This document shows positions 55,417 through 64,000 of a DNA stretch of 64,000 bases, piece by piece. The DNA comes from Hyaloperonospora brassicae (Eukaryota > Oomycota > Peronosporomycetes > Peronosporales > Peronosporaceae), in contig CANTFL010001449.1 of assembly GCA_947650285.1 (NCBI GenBank), forward strand, positions 310,001 through 374,000, written 5' to 3'. The position numbers and the translations under genes are program-made. Numbering within the stretch: the stretch's first letter is position 1; each line of letters opens with the position of its first letter. The notes beneath the pieces were generated by a model. It searched no databases. It saw nothing but the letters and a program-made list of their open reading frames with translations, and was not told where the DNA came from.

Positions 55417-57117
55417 GGCGATTGGCACACCGACCTCGTCAACGGGCAGGCGTGTGCTGCTTTAGAAGGCGCACTTTCATTCGGTGCGACGGTGGATAGC
55501 GTGCGTTGTAGCACTCCAGGAGAGATAATCAACGAATGAGTTGAAGACAAAGAGCCCATGTTGGAGATGAAGAGGGGGGAGGTAACTGCAGCGTGGTGCG
55601 GCCAGGAGGAGTTGAAGTATATTTTAGGTTTTGACTTGGCAGCAACGCTTTGAGATATCCCTGTGTTTCCAGATAACCGAAAGCTCTGTGTAGCTGGTAC
55701 TTCACCGTGGGGTTTCAGTGCGCTGCGAAGAGTAGAGGGAAGAAGTAGGAGGTCGTGCAAGTACCGATTACAAATACTACAGCATCATTGGCGGACTTTA
55801 AAGCGCGCGTTGCTGACCTTCATTAGCACTTGTTCAACGCAACTCTACTGCTGTACATAGCGTCGGAAAAAGAAGTCACGCCTCATTTGCAATGGACTGC
55901 GTTCTACTGACAAGAGCTGATCCAGTCAGCCTGAGGTTACGTAGGCGTGTCACCAAACGATCTCACTTTTCGGGTAGAAGTCATTGGCTGATTCGACGGA
56001 TACAGAACTCACACAAAGTATGCCGAAAGAGCGCTTTCTGCCGGTGCTCCTGCTCACAGCTCCAAAGCGAAAGCGTAAGAGTTGTAACGTGTCGCTTCGA
56101 CGCCAATGGAGTTAGTTCTGCTAACATACAAATCTAGCGTCACTTCGTACTCGTGTGATAAGCCCTCAATATTTTTCGCTCGTCGCCTGGACGTTGAAAT
56201 TGACTACTGTGCGACTTTTCCAGCGATCGCATGAGCCTTCTTCATTGAACTTTGGTCAACACATTTGGTCGAAAGGAAGGCCTAGGAATCATGAACAAGA
56301 CTAGGCGTGAACAAGATAAGAATCTCAATCGAACATGCCATTCGCAGCTCACTTATTATGTATCTATCAGTGGGTTCTAGGCCTAACAGTTTGAACAGGA
56401 GACCACAGGAGGTGATCATGCAGTACTGGATAGAAAACAGTTGATGTATCTCCAGCGCGTGTACATGTAGTTGGGGCTCATGCGACGAGCAAACGCGACG
56501 ATGCGAATGGGAGGACACTCGTCGCTCATCTGAGATCACCACGACGGTCTGGAAAGACTGCAATTTTTCCGATAACAGGAGACGACGAGGGAAGTATTCA
56601 AGATGCCATTCAGATAGCACCTTTGGTAGCGTTGAGAAAAGCTTCGAGGCGACGTCACTTATGTCTGGACAAGTCGATAAATGGCCGACGCCGCCTAGAG
56701 CTCGACATCACGTCGTGCACACATCTACGAGTTTTGTAAGAAGCCGCACCAGACATGGCGCATGGCTCAATGTAAAAAACCCGGGCCACCTGCGATGCTA
56801 CATCCGCAGTCAACTGCCATGTGTCAACAGCGAGCATAACAGCACACCAAGATTGATCGAAGGCCATTCGTGTGCTAGGCACACGTCAGCGAAAGACTGA
56901 GCTGTGGATTCAGGACCAATGGCAGATTTGTTGTGCGAAAATATGCGTAGCTAGTTTTGCACGTGTATGGCTTTTAATGGAAAGAAGGAATGTAGACGAA
57001 AATCTTGGTCCATTCCTAAAAAAGAAAAAGGCTTTGTCAAATTGATCCTATAGCTTGAGATGCGGCTGAACCCGTCATTGGAAGACTTGACCAGACAAAA
57101 ACGACATTGACACGGAG
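55417..57117. other. Intergenic region between PP4 and gypsy element C
   Basis: Short frames only, the longest 118 codons (minus, 55404-55760) and 112 codons (minus, 56282-56620), with no recognised motif. Gypsy element C begins at 57118. Confidence 0.45.
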
Positions 57118-57582
57118 TGTAACGGGGTGAGCCCGTTACACAAAAAATAATACGAATGTATCAATTTTTGAATATCAACTATTTGGATAAATTTTAATCA
57201 ACATTAATCGAAAAGAGGTAATGTTGACAGAATATCACCCCGAGGGATATATTCGTGGTTGCTCCACTCCTTCGTTGATGTATACGGTACATCAACAAGA
57301 TTAACCACCAATCGCTGCTGGACGCGCGCAATGGGGGGTGAGCAAGAAACCTACATATGGGATTGTAGTTTAACATATTTATATGAAGACAAAGATGGTT
57401 TATTAAAATAGCATCACTACATTAAATACAGCTCTACCTTTTCCCTCAGACAGAGCTTTCAGGTTCTGTTTGCTTCCTCGCGCTTCCTCACGCCACATTT
57501 ACGTGACGTCAGGAGGACACAGACTTGTGCTCCATTAACACAAGGTCTTACCGATCGTCTGGTAAGAGCGTGTCCCGTTACG
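57118..57582 (+). repeat. 5' LTR of gypsy element C
   Basis: Starts TGTAACGGGGTGAGCCCGTTACA, a near-perfect inverted repeat of about 9 bp around GTGAG (given here only as: TGTAACGGG, GTGAG, CCCGTTACA). The end is CCCGTTAC followed by G, against CGTTACA in gypsy B. The bases just before, CGGAG at 57113-57117, would be the 5' copy of a 5-bp target duplication; the partner is outside the window. Confidence 0.8.
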
Positions 57583-57583
57583 C

Positions 57584-57598
57584 CTGGTAGCACTTGTA
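57584..57598 (+). other. Primer-binding site region of gypsy element C
   Basis: CTGGTAGCACTTGTA starts within two bases of the LTR end, where the tRNA primer pairs. The same TGGTAG start follows the LTR of gypsy B. The identity of the tRNA was not determined. Confidence 0.5.
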
Positions 57599-57722
57599 GT
57601 CCGTCTAACAACCACGACCATCTCACTCAACATGAACATATTACATGAACAGGAAAGCTTTCACGCTACGCGTGAAGACTATAACCATTTGATTTACATC
57701 GAATGAAGTGCGGTAGGACATA

Positions 57723-58640
57723 TGAGTTCTACCGTAGGCGAAACCGCCATTATCGCCATGTTGGAGTCTCTTGACAGAGTCCAACAACATGTCGCCGAAA
57801 GAGAGAAAGTAGCCTTTCTTGACCAGCAAGACTCTCAACAGACCGAGCAGTCGGGAGAACTCGGTGCTTAACAGACAGAGCTGTGGGAGAAAGCATCAAT
57901 TCAATGCTGCTGTGGGCGGGACGACACACACGCGTCGTCCCGGAATCTTAAAGGTCGATATCTCCAAGTACAGATGAGTCGAGGAAGACTCCCTGTTTAA
58001 ATGCTTCGTCGATCTCGACTGAGCCATAACGGCAAGTCGTATCGACGACGAGCAAGTGGAACTCACATTTGCTCAAGCCCACTTGGCAGGACGTGCCAAG
58101 ACTTGGGCCTTAGGGCTGTAGATGAGCGACCCATATGCTTTTGTGTCGCTGGAAGCTTTCAAAACCCGACTCAAACAATCGCTTGAACCGCCTCGGGATG
58201 AGTTCAGGGCTCGATATGAGCTCCTGAAACTCAAGCAGGGTAAGCGCGATGTGCACGCTTATGCTCAGCATATACGACTCCTCGCGAGTAGTATAACTGC
58301 TAACTCTGTACACGAACACACATTGATTACTATGTTCATGCAAGGGCTCGAAGATGGTTTCTGCCAGGAACTGTCTGTTCAGATGAGGGTTGAATACGCT
58401 TGAATAATTAATCTTAGCAGCGGGACAGGAGGACTTTAGCATGAGACAGGCTCATGATAGATCGAACTCTCATCGTCCACCAGGACGACAAGAGGATAGA
58501 GGTACAGAACCAATGTACCCCTCTTACGTTGAGATAGTGTAGTGCCCCTCGCCCAGTGCCAAATTGCACTGATCGAAGCGACCGAACTCTTGCTATAAAG
58601 GGAAACGGACTTAGGTCCGACACTGTCGCGAAATAGCAAC
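57723..58640 (+). pseudogene. Gypsy C gag
   Basis: An N-terminal coiled-coil piece starts at the ATG at 57723 (LESLDRVQQHVAEREK) and stops at 57867. Capsid pieces follow in other frames: LTFAQAHLAGRAKTW at about 58055, and the open frame 58122-58403 with LKQGKRDVHAYAQHIRLLAS and LITMFMQGL. The zinc knuckle region is destroyed. Confidence 0.8.
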
Positions 58641-58723
58641 AGCGAAGCGGACCACAAAAAATGGACGGTGCCTGCAGAGGCGGAGCGCCCTACTGATCTA
58701 GCAACATTAAGAGTGCAAATCTC

Positions 58724-59278
58724 TTGACGAAAATTGCTCTAGGTACACAATCATTTTGTGTCTCTGCACCTGGTGATGAGATATCACTCATCGCCTTGAC
58801 GTTGGATATGACGAAGGATTTATCACTTCGTGATCCAGTTGACTGTGGGGCGTCGAACAAATTTGTTCGTCTCCAGTTACTAGAGGGTCGTAGGCGTAAG
58901 TTCGTTGAGCGCGACATCCCTTTAATGAGGATGACGGTGCGCCTTGCCACAGGCGCATCGATAATTGTTGTGAAATATGTCGTGGAAATCCACTACACGT
59001 TAGAGGGCGAACAGTACGATGATGAATTCATCGTACTGGATCTGGATGACAAATTTGATGTCATCCTAGGATTAACTTGGCTCAGAAGGTTCGAGCCAAC
59101 AGTGAGCTGGCATCATCGATGCGTGAAGATGCCTGCCGCTTGTTCATTCGATGGACATCCGATAAACGTCACGGAGCGTTTAAAAACGCGTGGATGTACT
59201 TCGAGTGAGTGCGATGGCCTCACTTGCGGTACGGTCGTTAGCACGACTGCACAAGGCCTCAGTGTAGCTGATTACTAA
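58724..59278 (+). pseudogene. Gypsy C aspartic protease
   Basis: An open stretch of 184 codons. The active site region reads PVDCGASNKFV, with Cys after the catalytic Asp where retropepsins usually have Ser or Thr; gypsy B also has Cys there, so it may be the family norm. The second half MTVRLATGASI, FIVLDLDDKFDVILGLTWL is conserved in both elements. No full polyprotein frame remains. Confidence 0.8.
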
Positions 59279-60202
59279 ACTGTGGACCAAGATCCCGGCG
59301 GCTTTACAGAAGTACAGGCAGCGCCGGAGATCCACCACTCAAAAAGGTCGAGTGGACCGGTACATGGGTGCATGCCGAGCGGGAAACATCATAGGAAGAA
59401 CAAAACGGTTGTCCAGAAACGGCAACACGGTTATACTAGATCGACTAGAGAGTCGACCGTAGATGATCGGGACCTGAATGTGGTTGCACGGCCACAGTCA
59501 GAAGACGTCGAAGGAATATTACGGGTTTGAGAAAAGAATTACTCAAGAGTTACTTGCTGAGAGATAAGGATCTCATCAACCTAAGCGAAAAATCTCTCAG
59601 CAGCGTTTGGAAACGTGTTCTCAGGAAGAAACCGAGACGTTAAACGTCTTGGTCAATGATGGATCTAGCGTAGGCGCTTATAAGCTTTATCCGATTGTGC
59701 CTCCGAAGTTAACTTCGGAGATAACTCAATTGCCAACGTTGGAGCCTAAACGGTTCTTGTGTGATTTGCGTGGTGGCAAAGTCAAGCAGATCTGCATACT
59801 AGTCACAGAGGATGAGTATGTGACCGATATTCGGTCGTAATCTGTATTTGCTGAGAGCCAAGGGGTTCTCAGCAGCTCATCGATGGATGAAAGTGTCCTC
59901 GATGAGAATACTTGAATTGAGCGATACACGTCTCAATCCTGGAAGTCGCTTCAGTCAAATACTTTATACAATGATTTTATCGAGTTCAAGAATCTATACT
60001 TTGAGTCAGTATCTTACGAGTTGCCTTAGGATAAAGGCACTTGACACGAGATAGAGCTCAAACCGGGCTCGAGGTACTGTGTAATTGAGTAGTAGCCACT
60101 TCCTCGCTAACAAGTACTAGCGATTGACAAGTTATTTACCGATCGCTTGTCTGCGGGCCACTTGCTGATATCAAATTCCCTCACAGCTCTCCGATTTTCT
60201 GG

Positions 60203-60673
60203 TTGCGAAAGGCCTTAGGAAGATGGCGGATATTGCACGCATTATACAAGCTGAATGCTGCAACGGTACCGGCTCAGACGACGATACCGAGGAAATACGT
60301 GATCATTGATGGTATGTCAAAGAGTTTAATCTTCTCGTCCATGGATCTGAAGGATGGCTTTTTTCAGATCCTCATGCGTAAATGGAGTATCCCGTACACA
60401 GCAGTAATCACCCCCATCGGTATGCAGTATGAGTGGCTAGTGATGCCACATGGGCTGAGTAACGACCCTGCGACGCTCAATAGAAGTGTGGCAAATTTGT
60501 TGAGATCGGCGCGGGTTTTCGCACCGAGTTATTTTGACGATGTGTTCGTCCATAGCCGGGCTATGGACGGAGAGAAGGACATAGAAGTTCAAAGAACACA
60601 TGTTCGCCAACCTCAACTTATGCGCAAGCATAAGTTGAAGAACCAACCTCAAGAAGTGTATATTCGCGGCTAG
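60203..60673 (+). pseudogene. Gypsy C reverse transcriptase
   Basis: 157 codons open. KLNAATVPAQT, RKYVIIDGMSKSLIFSSMDL (motif A Asp), WLVMPHGLSNDPATLNR, and catalytic motif PSYFDDVFVHSRAMDG, which is intact (YFDD). N-terminal RT sequence between 59300 and 60200 is split into many frames, and the frame stops soon after YFDD. Confidence 0.85.
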
Positions 60674-60939
60674 CAGAATATCACTACTAGGGTGCATCGT
60701 AAAAAAGCACGAAGTACGTCCTGATCCCGAGAAGATAAAGGCGATCATCGACTAGCCCGTGTTAGTAGACGTCAAGGTACTTCGAAGCTTCCTTGGTCTA
60801 GCGGCGTACTTGCTCAATTACTGCTGCAATTACGCCGAGATGACTGTGTATCTTTCTTGTTTACTCACGAAAAGTGCAAATTAGTCATGGAACGTTGATT
60901 GCCAGCTTTACTTTGAAGGTATCAAGCAGAGCTTGATGC

Positions 60940-61360
60940 AATCAACCTTACTGGAGATTTCCGACCAGGAAAGATCATTCCATGTGGTCTGTGACGCCAG
61001 CGATTTTGCGATCGGTTGTGCGATGATGTAATTTGATACAGATAGCGCAGAGCGCGTCATCCGATATCAATAGCGTCATCTGCAAGCAGATAGGCGTAAT
61101 TACCCAGTGCATGACAAAGAAAACCTTGCCATGAAATAGCGCTGGCCAAGTTTCGTTTGTACCTCTTGGGAGATGGACCGTTCATCGTCTATACAGACTA
61201 CGCGTCATTACGCATGGCCGTAAACAGTCCACACCTCTTGCAGAGAATGGCGAGGCGGCTGTCTTCCTTCGCGGAGTACAACTTCTCCGTCGAGTAGAAA
61301 CCAGGACGACTTAATGTCGTAGCTGATGCGCTTTCGCGCCGGGCCCATTCCGAGCCGGGC
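60940..61360 (+). pseudogene. Gypsy C RNase H
   Basis: Fragments include SFHVVCDASDFAIGCAM (catalytic Asp in CDAS), NYPVHDKENLAMK, and YTDYASL in changing frames, ending with VADALSRR at about 61330, the usual RNase H end in this family. Confidence 0.78.
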
Positions 61361-61559
61361 GCGCAGCCCAACAGAGAGGTCAAGACCACTGTTGCAACAC
61401 TAATAGTCAAGGTCCCGTCATCAATATTACTTCACAACGTGAGAAAGACCTACGAAAAATATAAGGATCTTTTATGCTTGATGGATCATCTGGTAAATTC
61501 ATCTCGTAAATCCTTGAAAGATTTATCGGCTTCTTAACGATCCTCTTCGAATCAGTACA

Positions 61560-62345
61560 CAACACGCAACGGGTTGCTGTAATGTACAGCCGTTGCCGGC
61601 GACAATCCTCGTGTCGTCGTCCCCGCTCATAACAACCTGCGCTTTTGCATCATGTATGAGTGTCAAGATGCCCGACAGGTGGCCATAGTGGTAGGGAAAA
61701 GACTTACCTTAGGGTAAGTCGTGGCTTTTACTGTCCCCGCCAGTATCAGTTTGAGCGCAAGTACATCCGTGATTGCAAGGTTTTACAACGAGTGAATCTA
61801 GAACATCATCCCGTGCACCTTTACAGCTTCTACCCGTCCCGGAAGAGTGCTAGCAGTCCGTTTCCATGGACTTTGTCCTCGGGTTTCTTGAAGACAACCA
61901 CAAGGATACTGGTATTCTTGTGTTTGTTGACTAGTTCAGCAAGATTGCTCATCTTGCCGAAGTACCCGAGTCGATCACGACACAGGGCTGTGCTTGTGTC
62001 TATATCGATAAGATATTTGGACTCCACGGGTTACCCCGTGAACTCGTGTCCGTCCGTGATCCTCGGTTCACGGCAGAGTTCTGGCAATCCGTGGTCCGAT
62101 CGCTCGGAGCGCGTTTAAAGATGTCAAGATCTGACCATCCTAAAAAAGATGGTCAGACGGAACGTGCGAACCGTGTCCTCGAATAGATCCTTCGAGGATA
62201 CGTCCACTCGTTCTCGAGTTGGAGCGAATTTATGCCAATGGTGGAATTTGCCATCAAGAATTCGGTGCATGATTCAAACCAGCACACACCGTTCTTTGTT
62301 AATGGTTTATGCCATCCACGTTTCCCAACCTCTTAGGACGTGACT
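61560..62345 (+). pseudogene. Gypsy C integrase
   Basis: The zinc-binding start reads LYCTAVAGDNPRVVVPAHNN, like gypsy B. The core follows in another frame: VSMDFVFGFPE-like, NTGILVFVD.FSKI, then LVSVRDPRFTAEFWQSVVRSLG and KMSRSDHPKKDGQTERANRVL, containing the second Asp and the Glu-side motif. The region 62220-62300 has EFMPMVEFAIKNSVHD. At least four frame changes. Confidence 0.8.
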
Positions 62346-63379
62346 CTTGGATAAGGGGAAGAGGGACTCGCTCAAGCAAAATCGTTCTGGATCTTGCTCA
62401 TCACGTGTTGACGCTAACATCGTCCATATGATGCCGATGTCGATCATGTCGACATCGAAAAAGAAGATCATCCTAATTATAGTGATGACGCTATTATTGA
62501 ATTAGATGATGATGCCGATGCTGGTATTTTAGCATCGCCAACGAATATTCAAGTGAATATGACAACTTACCTCGCAGATGAACATCACGAGGAAGGACTC
62601 TTTCTGCAGTTCGCATAAGGCGAATTAAACACAACAAGGCCGAGTCAGCAGAAAAATGTCTGCAGGCTCGTGAAGCAGTGGTCCGTTTCGTGCAAGATTC
62701 CATCGCTCACGTGGTGGACCGGCAGAAACGGAACGCTGACAAGAATGGAAGAGCAAATGTTCTTTCATTTATTGAAGGCGGCTTAGTCCTACTATCTACG
62801 GTAACCTACCTAGACACGTAGTGACCAATGTGGGCAGCAGTAATCTACAGCATACGTACATCGAACCCTTTCGTGTACTGCGCCGACAAGGCAACGCATA
62901 CACTATCGAGCTGCCACGTAGGATGCGCACGCATCTTACATTTACGTGGGGCGTCTCCGCCCGTACTGTCAGTACGAGCCCTCTTTGACGATGAAGATAC
63001 CCCCCCGTACAAGAATCTCCATAAGGTTCTTGCGCTCGCGCTCCAGACGATCAGTCTCGACGCGTAACGAAGAGACCTCTCCACGCAGCTTATAGATCTT
63101 TCTGTGAGCTATCCCCAGCTCTTCAACGAGGGAACGGATATCCCGCTCGACCTGAAACTGTGAGAGGGCATACTCAGCACGATCCTTCACACGATCGGCT
63201 CCCCGATATTTGCGGTTCCTCCGCACATAATCGGTACGAGCATAGCATCTGTATCTCTCGTGCTTTAAATTTTCGCGCAATTCAGCGATTGCGCGATCCA
63301 TCTCGTGTTGGCCGAAATGGTGAGTCGAACGACTTGGAGCAGGTTTTTTCTTCTTATCCACACCCTTTGATAACCTAAA

Positions 63380-63590
63380 ACGGTTGTCAACGCTTCCTTG
63401 TGGAGCGTATCTTGAACCATTGTGACGCTTAAGGATAAAGGACGAGCTACCTCGTCCAGTGGAGGGGTATTTACACTCGTGGAACATCTGGGAGGCCCGC
63501 TCTCAGGTGATGTTGGATGTCCCCGGTCTCGTCGAGAAGTACGAAGAGACGCATCCTTTGATGATGGAGGGTTATCGTCGATCGAACTTT
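63380..63590 (+). pseudogene. Gypsy C chromodomain
   Basis: RFLVERILNHCDA, then after a stop RTSYLVQWRGYLHSWNIWEA, then DVPGLVEKYEETHP. This is the F-V-E-x-I-L, Y-L-V-x-W-x-G-Y, W-E aromatic pattern of a chromodomain, broken by two stops. Chromodomains guide integration to marked chromatin. Confidence 0.8.
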
Positions 63591-64000
63591 CGGCGCGTTC
63601 GTAAAGGGATTGCAAGGTATCAATTCCTTTGTACATCTCAGCCTAGATGCGAGCCCTCCAATAGGGCTGATTAGGTGGGAAGGCCTCCCAAGGGGCACGA
63701 ATAAAGTTGTCAAAACAACTCTGACAATTCTCTCCCGACGAGAGGCAAGGTAAACCTGCCTCTCGAGAAAATAGGTGGAATTTATACCGAGCACCAGTAG
63801 GCATCCTTTCTTCATGCTTATTGCGAACCGGAATAAGTTAGTTAAATTAAGCGTCACAGCCAAAATTTTCAATGTCGCCGATAAAATTGTTTCACGACTG
63901 CACCAACAAAATGTCGTCTTGGTCGCAGTTGCCGTATTACTATCTCCGTTTGAAAGAGACATCAATGTCTGAAAGAGACAATGATGTAATGCTCATGTGC

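Larger units (their letters stand above)
57118..64000 (+). mobile_element. Ty3/gypsy chromovirus C, plus strand, runs past the window end
   Basis: 5' LTR (57118-57582), then in order gag, aspartic protease, RT, RNase H, integrase and a C-terminal chromodomain. No 3' LTR is seen before the window end. Integrase after RT and RNase H marks the gypsy order, and the chromodomain marks the chromovirus branch. Frameshifts and stops throughout show it is inactive. The family is the same as, or close to, gypsy B on the other side of the gene block. Confidence 0.88.

Noticed and set aside
57283..57300. Possible CRISPR-like or short palindromic spacing inside the LTR
   Set aside because: Single occurrence (GATGTATACGGTACATC); it is part of the LTR, with no repeated spacer structure.
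62969..63487. 172-codon minus-strand frame with coiled-coil-like, Arg/Glu-rich sequence
   Set aside because: It lies antisense to the gypsy C integrase C-terminal tail and chromodomain, whose plus-strand fragments (EDTPPYKN, RFLVERILNH, YLVQWRGY) are clearly the real signal. The charged pattern is a by-product of antisense reading.

Overview
The window reads as nuclear DNA of an oomycete, most likely Peronosporales (Phytophthora or a downy mildew). Conserved eukaryotic genes are compact, with introns of about 60-110 bp that mostly start GTACGT, GTGAGT or GTGCGT. The retroelements are of a type common in that order. The species cannot be fixed from sequence alone.

Layout. At the left edge is the N-terminal part of COG4 (minus strand, cut by the window). 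From about 2 to 25 kb there is a gene-poor island of decayed transposons: a LINE reverse-transcriptase remnant, an unclassified gag-like family in three copies, simple 15-bp periodic repeats, two separate halves of Ty1/copia elements, and a minus-strand Ty3/gypsy element. The LTR of that gypsy element is split by a full-length but dead hAT transposon with terminal inverted repeats and an 8-bp target duplication. From 25.6 to 55.4 kb is a gene-dense, mostly intact block: SEC31, a VIP1/PPIP5K inositol-pyrophosphate kinase, two TMEM14 proteins, a rhodanese-TPR protein, TRAPPC1/BET5, a secreted repeat protein with a GPI-like tail, an HtrA protease, a possible small secreted Cys-rich protein, VTA1/LIP5, TRM10, an anoctamin and the PP4 catalytic subunit. 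From 57.1 kb to the right edge lies a second Ty3/gypsy element (5' LTR, gag, protease, RT, RNase H, integrase, chromodomain) that is full of stops and runs off the window.

Function. Four genes act in membrane traffic (COG4 at the Golgi, SEC31 in COPII coats, TRAPPC1 in vesicle tethering, VTA1 in ESCRT-III disassembly). The others are housekeeping or signalling genes (VIP1, PP4, TRM10, HtrA, anoctamin, TMEM14). Genes are packed head-to-head and tail-to-tail with gaps as short as 71 bp, the usual oomycete gene-island pattern. I found no CRISPR, no convincing tRNA or rRNA, and no new multi-gene system. The most unusual items are the nested hAT-in-LTR insertion, the degenerate copy of a gene's 3' end on the far side of the transposon island, the 15-bp periodic repeats, the 47-bp duplication over the anoctamin stop codon, and two lineage-specific secreted-protein candidates.

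Exon coordinates were deduced by eye from reading frame, splice signals and family conservation; identities quoted between repeats are visual estimates.
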